Of a stretch of 64,000 nucleotides of DNA, positions 37,108 to 48,800 are shown piece by piece (within the stretch, counting starts at the first letter, position 1; every line of letters begins with the position of its first letter). The translations under genes were made by a program, and so were the position numbers. The notes under the pieces were generated by a model. That model had not been told where the DNA came from. It did no database searches and was given only the letters and a program-made list of their open reading frames with translations. The stretch lies in assembly GCF_947623445.1 (NCBI RefSeq), contig NC_135248.1, positions 12,347,820-12,411,819 of the forward strand. Reading direction: 5' to 3'. Source of the DNA: Clavelina lepadiformis. Lineage: Eukaryota; Chordata; Ascidiacea; Aplousobranchia; Clavelinidae.

Positions 37108-39360
37108 TTAGTGGCTATTTTTGACAGAAGTAAAAGGAATACGAACAGCGTAGTTATACAACTGCCGACATGTAACTTCTTTGTTTCCAATCTTCTTCAA
37201 TACGATGTTTTCTTCATCGCAAAGATATTCGAAGAACTCACTCGCATGTTGTTTAAAAAGCTTATCAATGTCTAGAAAGAAAGACAAGACTTTAATATTT
37301 TACCTAAATTTGTTGAAAAACAACTTTAACATGAACTAGCGTAGACAACAAAGTATTCATTTCTTCGCACATCTATATGTGATTGAGACAAGAGTACCAT
37401 TCAAAGTGATAATGACGTCTTTTTCAGCCATTTTTTTAACTGCTTCAACCGGTGATGGAAAAAGAAAACAGTACAGGGCAGAAAATGTTTTCCGCAAACG
37501 ACGTGCACTGTTTCTGTGTTCTTCAGAACTCATTTCATATTCCAATATGTCTTCTAAATAGTTTCTCTGCCCCGCTTGGTTATTTTTACCACCGGTAAAA
37601 CCGTAGGAATATGCTTCATTTTTCCAGTCTCTTATCAAGAACATAAAGACCTGTAAAGTTACAACTTTTCAGCAAAAAACTACAGTTTTATTTTAGAAAA
37701 ACCTTAGCAAATAGTATAATCAATGTAGTAAACGCTTAATCTTTCAACAAGTCGAATACAGTTAGACTCAAATCAAAGTGCATGCAATCAGTACTAATCT
37801 GTAGCCTACTGTTCTAGTATATACAATTGAAATTTATTGTTTAGTTTAACGGCGCTGACCGGAAATTGTGAGACGGGTTTATCGATGTCTTTTAAGTTTT
37901 TGGCGAATTCAACAATTGTCTGGTAAAAAGTACAAGTGTAGTATAAACAAAACATATAGCCAACTGTATTAATGGTAGAATGCAAATTAAAAGATTTTTT
38001 CACAAAGAAAATACGTTGCCAAGTGAACAATCTCACATTAATTTTGTCAATGTGCCAATGTTCTATGTTTGATTTTAGATTGAAAAAGTGGCAAGAACTC
38101 AAAAGAAGACTGATGTCCATAATTAAACTTGCGGCTTCTGACGATGTGGATTGATCAAACAATCCTTGAGTGTCCATAAGGAATACAGCAACCTTTACAG
38201 AATAACAGCTACTTTATAGTGCTATGATATATGCGAATTGCAAACAGCAACAAACATGCCACGAATTTTTGTGCTCGCCTTGGGATGAGTTTTCGTTGCA
38301 ACCGTAATTGGTTCTTTCTGAACAACTATCCCTTTGGTACAACCGGTTAAGAGACTTCTTCGACACGGGAAAGGTCCACTAATAATGTCATCTTGAGTGT
38401 CGAATAGTAACTGAAAACATGATATTTGCAGAGTTTTGGGATGTAAAAACCATTCATTCATTTGAATGCAAGTCCAGTCAGTCAGTTCACAAATCCAAAT
38501 AAACAAATGGCCGCAAGTCATAGGCTAATACATGCTGAAAAAGATTACCTGCAGTTACAGCAAAGGAATTGCTTTGGGATTTACTTTTTGTCATTTGTTG
38601 GTACTATCACAAATACTACTATCACAAATTAATCACAAATACTGACGTAAATTAACATTCCATTACATATACTATCAAATTTACGTATTATATTTTATTT
38701 TGTTTTTACAGATTCAATAGAATGCGTGGCCAAGAGGCGTTGAAAAAAGTTTGAAAAGTAAGAACGATTCTATGACGACTTGAATAGAAACATTAACGAT
38801 AAACGACACCAATCTACCTTTTTGAAATGAAAATGTTTTTAAGAAAATGACATTTTTACCTCTCCGGTATCCGTGTATCGAACAAACAAGTTCAAGAGTA
38901 ACGATTTTCCCGTTTGATACGTCCCTGCTATAGAATATATTGCAACCGGTAAATCTGCTACGCTCTCTTGCATTAGAACATTTTTGAGCGCCTCAAGGTC
39001 AAGCATTAACTGACCATCTTCTTCCTTGAGGATATTTACAACATCTTGAGATGAACCTGCAAAAGTGCCGTATCGTGTAATACTTTTTATAGGTGACGGA
39101 ATTTAAGGCAATCCTTTGGTGACTCAGGTGACTTTGGTGACTCAGCTAAAGTCATTCATTGATTCATTTGAGACTGATCCTATTTGTCATTGTTGTGTCA
39201 ACGTTTAATTTCAGCAGCAATTATAAAGAGCGTCACCCTGTCCATACCCGGTGTCACTTAAATTTTTTAATCTCTGGTAAAATTAATGTATGAAAGTTCA
39301 AGATGTACCTTGTTGTTGAAAAAAGCTTGGTATTTCTGATATTAGTTTCAGTGGGTTCAT
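37108..39360 (-). CDS. Atlastin-like GTPase, copy A (short, GTPase half only)
   Basis: Dynamin-superfamily GTPase of the atlastin type. Seven exons fit in phase: 39309-39360 (MNPLKLISEIPSFFQQQ), 38860-39056, 38279-38410, 38037-38192, 37860-37919, 37398-37650 and 37108-37271, giving 337 residues with no frame break. Motifs: P-loop AGTYQTGKSLLL; switch 2 LMDTQGLFDQSTS; base-recognition FLIRDWKNEAYSYGF; then CFLFPSP. Exon 7 matches copies B and C up to TCRQLYNYAV, then diverges (RIPFTSVKNSH-stop). It therefore lacks the rest of the middle domain and the membrane domain. Intron 3 has a GC donor (THPK|GCGAGC) where B has GTGAGC. An AATAAA follows the stop. It is either a soluble short paralog or a decaying 3' truncation. 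A soluble GTPase half could bind nucleotide but could not tether membranes as atlastin does. Confidence 0.75.
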
Positions 39361-39452
39361 AACGTTTAAGGTTTTGACAGTAGCAGGCGACTTTTGACGT
39401 TTTAGCCTTGTTCAGAAACGCAACTTTCTGAAATACGCGAATTCCCTAAAAA

Positions 39453-39668
39453 TTATGGTACAATTTCGTTGTCTGCAGGAAAAAAGCTTATGTTTAGTAT
39501 AATGTCTGTCATAGGCTCATATCTTTTAATTTGAAGCAAAGCGATCACATCAAAATTCCAGGTGTGTATGAAAGCTCCACTTTCGTCTGACTTGAACCAA
39601 ATTCTTAAACATTCCCGATTTTGAAATTCAACACGTCTCATACGTAGATATTGAATAACTGAAAACAA
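39453..39668 (-). CDS. Orphan exon-like open frame, unknown
   Basis: The frame ends in a stop and has ordinary protein composition, e.g. YLRMRRVEFQNRECLRIWF, SDESGAFIHTWNFDVIALLQ and RYEPMTDIILNISFFPADNE. An acceptor-like TTTTCAG precedes VIQYLRM at its 5' side. It lies just upstream of copy A and could be the last exon of an otherwise unseen gene. I do not recognise the family. A chance frame is possible. Confidence 0.3.
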   Translation of the reverse strand: MFSVIQYLRMRRVEFQNRECLRIWFKSDESGAFIHTWNFDVIALLQIKRYEPMTDIILNISFFPADNEIVP

Positions 39669-42233
39669 AAATACTAAAAATACTGAAAATCATCTCAGGC
39701 CAAGGACTGGGTTGCATGTCATTATCAACAGATAAAGCGAAAGCATGGCTTCGGCTTCTCAGCTTATGTTTGTGAAATTTCGTTGGACTGACGTAATAAT
39801 TTGAAGTTATTCCTGGAAACGCCTGTCTAGAGGACTTTCACAAAGTCCATGGAAACCAGCCCACGATGCCCAGTATTTGAAACATTTAGACCGATTTGTC
39901 GGTCATCAAAAACATTTGTCACGTTCAAGCTTCTAGAATCTAGCGTGATTGGCTTTTTCTCGAACTGACTGACCCCAGATCGAAGGATTTATTTTAATAA
40001 AGCTGATCTGATAGCCTAAATAAAAAAGCGCGATCCATAACAATCCTACAATAGGCTATGGTTGGACTTTCGTAGCCTACTGCCAGTTTTAGACATTGTT
40101 AACAGCATCATGCGACTTGGGCTAATCAAGCTGATAAAGATTCCAGACCTTACGCTGGTATATTGTAAGTTCTGTATTACTTAAGGTTACAAAGTTGCTT
40201 TTTAGCTGTTGTGGGCGTATTTATAAGCGCAGCGAACAGTAAAAGGATTTCATAATACTACAGTAATTACAATAAATAGCGCTTTGAATTGGAATATTCA
40301 ATTCGCCTAAGTAAAATGGGCTTGTCAATATCCGTAACGATTTATTGATTTAACAAAGAACCTTCACCGGAATATGAATCATGCGAGTACAAAAGGATTG
40401 CCACTTTCAATAAATACCAAAAGCTCAGCGCTTATTATGGACGCAGTAATGCCGCATTTGATTGCTATACAATGTCAATCGATCGACATGTATAAGTGAT
40501 GTAGATGTGTGTGCATTTTCGAAATTAAAACAAGGTGATTGAGGTAGAATACAGCACATTATATAATTAATTGCAGATTTTAAAGCATTGACATTTTTAA
40601 AAACTTGTAGATAGCAAAAATTAGCATTTTGAAAATAAAACCAGATGTTTATAACAGAAAATGTCCGATTGACATAATTTTATACCTTATAGACCAGGGC
40701 CTAGAAACAACATTTCCCAAACTTTTGTGAACCTTTTAATGCTTTTATAACTGTTATAAACACCATAAAACTTTACAGCTAACCAGAGAAATTTGTTTGT
40801 TTAAACTCGTAATCGCTTCGATTTGGAATGTGTGGAAAAATCACGACTGTAAAATCATCACTGTTAAAAACGCAGTAAAAGGCATAATTAGTCAAATTTA
40901 CGTTCAAAAGAATTCAAACTACTTTAGGTAAAGCAATTTAAGAAAATTCGTTTACTATTTAAGGCAAAACGTTTGCCTTCACCCCGCACACAGAGGTCAG
41001 GATGTATTTGCTACTAACTTTCTCTAAGAAGCACAATGAAATGTGTCACAAAGCCGTTGATGAAACACTTGAGTATAAGTTATTTACACTGTGTTTCAAA
41101 CTCCAGTTTAGAGATAGTTGTAGCGTATTTGTGCTTATTTGAATCGCAAGATTAGGCTTTAAACAAAACACAGTAATATACATTTCATAGTTATCGACGC
41201 AAAAAGCTAATCTCAGTTGAGTCTCATAAATCAACAATAACCAGCTAAACTGGACTGAAGTTCAAGTTAAAGTGTTAAGTTCAATATTTAAACACTTGCA
41301 AAATCGGGCATCAGGCTGCATATATGAAAGTTAATTGCGATTTTTAAAACCAAATTCTCAACTGTCGTTTCGTACTTAAGCTTATGGCCATTGTTAATTA
41401 CTTGATTGCTAATACGAAAAGAGTCCCGTAAAGATCAATTATCCAGTTGTATCCAGCATCAGTTTTGTAAATATGCGATTTGAATGATCGAAGTCTCCAT
41501 CTGTGTTGACCTTAACTTTATGAAGCCTTGATGATTTTACCTGCACACTTGATGATTTTATTATTTACAACATGCAAGATTTTGGTAGTTTTCTCGGATA
41601 ACTTCTCCTGATTTCTTTTTTTTCTCTTTCTTCTGATTCTTCTCGCTACAACCTTAGCGAGTCTTTAACCGACGCTAAAAGCGAGAAATATACGTAAGCG
41701 CAACGCATGGTGGTTCCAAATCCGCGAATATATTATTCTCCCTTGTTATATATATTTTCGATGCACAAAGAGGTCAGTTGGTCTCTAACAGCTGCAGCCT
41801 TAGAAAACTTTGTTCAACAGTTTCTTTTGAATTTACAATCGAATATATGATGTCACTATAAAACCAAGATGCACATCAGCGCGAGATTTTGGACTACATA
41901 CAGTATATCAAAGCCACATTACAGTGTATGTCAGCAATATTATTATACAGACTGCATTGGTAAAATATTTCAAGAAAATATAAAATATTACAATACACCG
42001 TAAAAATTATTCGTGTTCATGATTAGATAAATTTAATTTCAGAGAGCATTTATTGATTCACTACCAAACTTACTGTACATTTTACTTAACAACACAAAAC
42101 GATAATTTAACACGTTATATTTGGCGACTACAGTGCATTCATCTTGCTGGCATGTAGTTTGTCTACAAGTTGCTATATAACTGGGCATGACGCAATGATC
42201 CTGTTACTGAGCCTATGTTTTTTTATCAATATA
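39669..42233. other. Gene-free interval
   Basis: About 2.5 kb of AT-rich sequence with no supported exons or paired repeats. Short open frames here have no family resemblance. Confidence 0.35.
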
Positions 42234-44622
42234 TTACAGGATTGGACGAGTATCGCTTGTATCATTGTTGGTATGGTCGGGTTCTTCGTTTGGCTCGTCA
42301 ACTTGGCCTGCTTCGTCGGCGTCTTCTAATGCTCTTTCTTCTTCTTGTTTTATCATCATTGCTGAAATGAAAACTTCCGTATCCATGACTTCTGCGGCGT
42401 TTGGAAGAGCAACTTTCAGCGGAAGAAGACCGGCTGTAACGATGCTTTGTTTGAAGTCGAATTCTGACGATCCTTTTAATGCTAAAACTATACCAGCTAA
42501 TCCACCACCCACAGCCCCACCTCCAGCAGCAGTGCCAGCAATTAACGCAGCGATCAGACCAGCGGTGGAATACTCAGCAGCCGCCAAGTAGGGCAAAATT
42601 GGAGGTAGTAATACGGTTGCTGCAATGCTGCCGGCTACAAGAACTGAACCTAATATTCCAGCTCCTGCTTTCCATTTTAAGTTTCGCTTTTTAACGTCGG
42701 CATAAACCGTTTTGGTTTCGTTGAGAAGCTTTTCGTACACCTCAGGCGCACATTCTGGAGGAAGTTGCTCTTGTATTATCTGTAGACTTTCCCAGACCAA
42801 CTTCTTATGTTTGGTTGTTAAAACTCGGTTGAGATTGAGATGAGATCTCTAAAAATTGAAAAATATTTAAGTTTGTTTTTATTATCATTAACTCGATACT
42901 GTTGGCTTTACTGTACAATCGATTATTTCGTGCTTTTTATTATAAGCGCTATTATAGAATGCATTACAAAAAGACAAGCAAACATTCCCGATGTATAGTG
43001 TTCATAAGTGCTTACTTTCTTCAGGCATGCTGTGTATTCTTCGAGAACTTCTTTAAAAACAAGATCTGCATTCACTGTAAACTACGAAAATAGAATAATC
43101 TAAAACAATTCATTTGAATTATAACTTATAACCAGCCCAACTGAACTAATAACATTGATGACAACGACATGTAAAACGGTGAAAGTAAGAACATATTCAC
43201 AACATGAATCACATGTGTACCTTTTTTCTGGTAAAAAAACGTTCCATTTTGTTTTTTAGAATCTTCTTTGCTCGTACTTGGAAGTCGTTTGTACCCGGCT
43301 TTTCAAGATCATCAAATTTCTTTATGGATTCTTCTTTCATACGCTTGTGCTCTGTTACAAATTCTTCAAGCTCAACGCCTTCCCATTGAGTCTGCATTGT
43401 ATAAATTTGGAAAGTATAATGAATGTAATTGCAAATGTCTCCAGAGAATATCTATGAATAATAACAGGAAAAATATCTTTTACAGAAGCAAAAATATAAT
43501 ACTTGTTTGTTTAAAATTAAGAGATGCCACTAAATCTACGCAGATTTTTTAAAGGTATCTCATATGCATAAATCTTTATTCATCTTTTTTACACGCAAAC
43601 TTTTTACCATTTTTTCCTCGTAAAGATGATTGCATTCCTTTATCACTTTGTCCATTGCTATATTGTCCTGTCAAAAGATTATAAGCCTTTGACTTATATT
43701 ATTATTGTTATTATTAGCCTTTAGCTGTTATGAACAAAGTGTACTTTCTTTCAACCTTTTTGATATTATATATATTTTTTGATGTTATGTTATGCTTATT
43801 GTGTTCAAATGTTTAGTGAAAACCACCAGATTATTTATAGAGTGATGGTTATTACGCTTACCTTTATTTCTATAAATCGTTCATCGATTTTACGTTCGAG
43901 TATCTGTCTTCATTCTTTGATCAACTTCTCTCATACATCCGACAGTGTTGTCGTACTTTTCGAGGGATTTCTTCTTCGTAAAAACGTGCATTTGATACAA
44001 GGTCTGATCATCTTCCTGAGATTCACAGTTACTTTCTTCAATCATTAAAAAAACTTTTCTGACCCGTTGAAATACATTTAAACAAACAAGTAGACGAAGA
44101 GATCATTAAACTGTTCTGTATGTGACAACTAAAATTAAAAAGACAACGTTTATGGTATAACTAAGTGTTTATTAAGACTTCTTGAATGTCTGATTAAATG
44201 ATTTTGTAAACATTCAAATTGATAACAGAAATAATATATCTGGTTTGTTAAAAATAATAGTAGTATATAATAATAATAATAATAATAATATTAATAATAA
44301 TAGTAATATATCTATCTGTCCTGTTCTAATATATCCTAATTTTATGCTCTAGCTTTTGTGGTTTTATTTTTAGGTTATCAGTGATAACTTATCACATATG
44401 CTTTTAGAACTTACAGTAGCACCGTCTTTGTTGTTTTAAATGTGATTGTTAAGCGCTTTAAAGCGGTTCTTTTTATCGGATAAAGGCACTATATAAATGT
44501 TACCGTAATTATTGCAAATGACGGCTAATAATTCTTATTACCTCATATATGTCATCCATGTCTTTGCGGTATTGCAGCAGGCAATCTTGAACAATATTTT
44601 CTACTGTAGCTGTTTGTTTGGC
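42234..44622 (-). pseudogene. Atlastin-like GTPase, orphan C-terminal half (cassette D), one exon out of frame
   Basis: Six exons correspond one for one to exons 8-13 of copies B and C: 44542-44622 (QTATVENIVQDCLLQYRKDM), 43862-44015, 43608-43667 (MDKVIKECNHLYEEKM), 43221-43391 (EGVELEEFVTEHKRMKEESI), 43016-43081 (VNADLVFKEVLEEYTACLK) and 42234-42848 (hydrophobic domain and tail). The second is 154 nt against 153 in B and C. Its frame changes after DQRMK, then ILERKIDERFIEIK continues in another frame. No GTPase-half exons were found between here and copy B. The last exon is fully open (TRPIL-stop), with Gly/Ala-rich segments like B and C. Most likely a partial duplicate that lost its 5' half. 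It could still serve as an alternative 3' end for copy B. Confidence 0.7.
44267..44312. repeat. (AAT)n microsatellite
   Basis: A run of about ten AAT/ATA units between exons 8 and 9 of cassette D, slightly interrupted at the 3' side. Confidence 0.9.
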
Positions 44623-45891
44623 CTAAAATGGTAGGTGTAGGTAATGGTAGCTAGAGGTAGCTTAATTAGGTTTATATATTTACCCTGTTGGGAAGCCATT
44701 AAAGAACACAGTCTTGACAAAAAGGTTCAAATAGAACATTGTCATTTTTTACACAAAAATGAGGCGTAACTATTTCTATACAGTACAAACCGTTGCTATC
44801 AAGTGTTATTTGCGTATGTCAAACTACAGTACACTTTCGACGCAACATTAAGTGCAATTTTTGCGTATACCACGTGTATGCATTATGTTTCACGGCAACT
44901 TGCACTGTATGCGCCTGCACTATTCACAGGGCACGCTTTTGCCTATGCTGCACAGGCACATGAAACTGTCATGAAAACAGATTCTGAAAACTGTTATGAC
45001 AACTGTTACTTCACTGTCACTAAAATTCGTGAAAGCTTCTGCTTTTGCGATCCATTGATGAACTGCATACAAATGAAGAAACCTTTGTGTCTCGCAAGTA
45101 TTTCTTTTACTGAAATAAGACTAAGATAGAGCCTGACACCGTAATTCACTTTGCATTAAGTTGGCTGACTATGCAGTGACTGTACTGTCGAATGTCTTTA
45201 GTAATTTCCCTAGAGCTCACAGCATGATGGAGTCAAAAGGAACACAATGTTCTGGTTAAAGCTTTCTTGCTTGCTACAATACTATTATACATACTTACTG
45301 CAATACTTACTTACTACTATACTTTGCATACTACACATACTATGCTCACTATACATACTATGCATACTACAGTATACATATACATAAAACGTATGCATAC
45401 TGGCATACTTCTGTTTTCTTCTTTTTATAATCCTACGAAAATGACCACTTTATAAGAATAGGCAGTTGCTTGTCTATTGCGCTACCGAGCTAATTAAAGT
45501 GAATAGTTTATGGCATGGCGTTGACACGGCACCAATTGCCGCATACATTCCCTATAATTGATTATTGATTTTTTTCTACCGAGCGGAGCAAGCAATTTTA
45601 AACTGGTAAGTAATGTACAGCATGTAGCTAAAGTTAATACGGAAATAAGGAAAGGAAATACGAATTAAAGTTAATGTTGCGTCTTATGACAAGAGTGCAT
45701 ACAGTTGTCATTCACGAAAAACCTTTTCATTAACATAAATCGAACAAAGTAAACTAGAAATATTGCAGAGATAACTGTATGTACAACAAGCATGTAAAAG
45801 TACGGGTTTGATTTAATTCAAATAGCAGTTCATTCATTCTTTTCAACAAAGTAATTTTTCTTGGAGACTCTTGCCAGGTTGCTTATACCGG
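44623..45891. other. Spacer between cassette D and copy B
   Basis: No gene supported. At 45280-45395 there is a degenerate ATACT/CATACTA-rich simple repeat. The open frame near 44.8-45.1 kb has no family resemblance. Confidence 0.4.
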
Positions 45892-48800
45892 TTAAAGCAC
45901 ATTATCTTTCTGATCTTTGTTGCACTCCTGCTCCGTCATGGCTGAAAGAAAAACCTCTTCATCCATCAGTGCTGCCGCGTTGGGAAGAGCAATCTTCAGC
46001 GAAAGAAGACCAGCTCTGACGAGACTCATTTTGAAGTTGGAAGGACCAAATAAGGCAGTTAAAATATCTTTGACTGATGTTCCACTGCCTTCCACTCCGC
46101 CGTAAACGAGTGATGCAAGCGTGGCTTCCGACAAAAATATACCAAGAGGCGAAAGCAATATTGAACTCAATGCCAAGGCTCCACTTCCAAAAATTGTCCC
46201 TATTATTCCTGCTCCTATTCTCCATTTCAAGTTCCTCTTCTTAACGTCGTCATAAACTGTTTCAGTTTCGATGAGAACTTTTTCAAAGACCTGTATAGAT
46301 TCTCCAGGAGGGAGTTTTCCTTCAATTTTTTCCAAAATTTCCCAGATCAACTTGCGATGTTTGGTTCTTAGAACCGTGTCGAGATTAAGGTAAGATTTCT
46401 GACCAAAAAAGTAATGAATAAGTTTTTTTAAAGCTCCTACAGAAGCTTCTTTTATGTAACTGAAATTCAGTAAGTCTAGTCTTATTCTTTTACCGTCTTC
46501 AAGCGCGCTGTGTATTCTTCAAGAACCTCTTTGAAAACCAATTCCATGTCTAAGCGAATCTGGCAAATTTGCAAAAATTAGTTTTTTAAAGGGTTTGTTT
46601 GCACAGCATCATTTTGTCAAACCAACACAATGTGTTTCGATAAAATTTGTCTTATTGCTTAGTTAAAAACGCTTATGACAATGCTCTATGACTGTATCCT
46701 ATACTGTATATATAATGCATGCGTATGCATACTGATTATGTTATTACTTTCTAAATACTTTCGTCATGAAATACGTATTACAGATGGTTCTATGAAGATT
46801 TGTGTACACCAACACGTATAATCTCAGACATTAGCACTGAACAACACCTAAATAGAATTGGATGCGCATCCGGAGCTTATAGATGGCAGGTAAGCATATT
46901 AATACAAACCTTGTTTCTTTGAAACAGTTGGTTAATTTTGGTTTCCAACTTCTTTCTTTCTTTCATATGATAATCTTTACCGCCCGGTTTTTCGCTAATT
47001 GCAAATATTTGCATACACTCCTTCTTCCAAGTCATGTGATCATTTTTAAAGCGTTCCGGATCGATTCCTTCCCAATGAAGCTACAAGAGCATTGAAAGCA
47101 AAATTTAACTGCGAGAAACAAATTGTAATACTATGCCAATGTCAAAGAACGATTTACGTCGTATTATCAGAAAACACTATCAGAAAACAAGTCACCAATT
47201 TGTCTTCATAGAACTTGAAGCACTTTTCCGTTATCAGGTCCATTTCTCGTTTAGTCTGTTTAGAAATTGCATTCAGCCTTTTTTGTAAACTTCTATTCTT
47301 ATCTTTCTCTTTGCTATTTTAATTTCAGAAAAATTTATTATATTAAACTATTAGGCCTATTATACTAGACTACATGCTTTAAACATGCCGCCAAAACCGT
47401 TTCATAAGAGAAAAAATTTTTACGACTTTCCTGTTGATAAATCTTCGTTATCATCCCACATTTGATTGCGTAATGTGTTGTTACCTGTCGTGTTGGCACA
47501 ATTCCAGCATACTACACCATTACAAGATACAGGAGATATGTTTTCATTGCCATGCCGCTACGTGTAAGCTCACATCTAGCACCGGTGCTATAACTTATTT
47601 ACAAACCAGCCTGCCCAGTATAGGCGAATTAAAGTTATAGTTATAGTTTAGTGTGTTTCGGAGTTAACTTACTTTTATTTCTTTGAACTGTTGTTGGATG
47701 AGAAGCTCTATACGTAAATAACCTTTTCTCTTTAAAGCTTTGTCACTGCATGGGTAATCTTCATATTTGGAAAGGTATTTGTGCATCTTTAAGAAATGTG
47801 TATGTTCCAGCCAAAGTATTTCAACCTATAGCATATTTTGAATGAAAGCAAAAGTATGATATTTGACATAATAAGGAATAGAACTCTGCCAGATTTATAA
47901 TGTCTGTTTTGTTATCTCTTTATATCAACTACCATAAATTCAATTACATAGCCTCATTTGGGTATCTTTGTGCACTTACTTGCGTAGTTTTCACAACACT
48001 GCACCCACGATCATTGAATATTCTATATGCAGTGTGGCCTGCTTTTGTCACATATCACACAAAACACAAAAATGTTTATTGATTCATATAAGATGTGTTT
48101 TGACTTACAGGAAAAAGATCCATTTCATGGCGATATTCACACACCAATTTGTGAATTCTATTATCGACCTGGGCTCTTTCCTTGGCCTAGAAGAAACAGT
48201 TGTAAGATAAAAGATAGTTAGGCCTAAAGATAGTTACGCAGTGTTTAGAAGAGAGTGGAACATTGACAGCAGTTTCGTTCTACTTATTTGGAACTTATTG
48301 AACTATTTTCAATTTGATACGCACGTGAGTAACATTTTTCGATTAGTAAGACAAGTGAAGGCAAAAATCTTAACAAAACTAAGCCATTCGGTATTTCCAT
48401 TTACTCAATCACTATCACATGAAGCATTTAGAAATAAAATAGACATTGAGTCATAAAAATGAACGATAGTAAGCTCTACACGACCGAGTGCATTTTTATG
48501 ACACTGCCAATCAATGAACAAAGTTTAATATTAATATGTGTATATCAACTGAGAAATTAGTTACTGCCAATTTAGGCAGTTTTAACTTATTCATTCACAC
48601 AATTAAAAACATTTTTATAACAAATAGCATAATGAAAGTTAAAACGTATCAGATTTTACCTTGACGAAGCTGTCCACGGAAGTCACCAAACCTTTTGCTA
48701 AGATGAAGTCATAATGAACAGCGTAGTTATACAACTGGCGACAAGTAACTTCTTCGTTCTCAAACTTCTTCAATACGATGTTTTCTTCATCGCAAAGATA

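Noticed and set aside
44803-45129. 108-codon plus-strand open frame between GTPase pieces
   Set aside because: No homology seen and no splice context; treated as chance.
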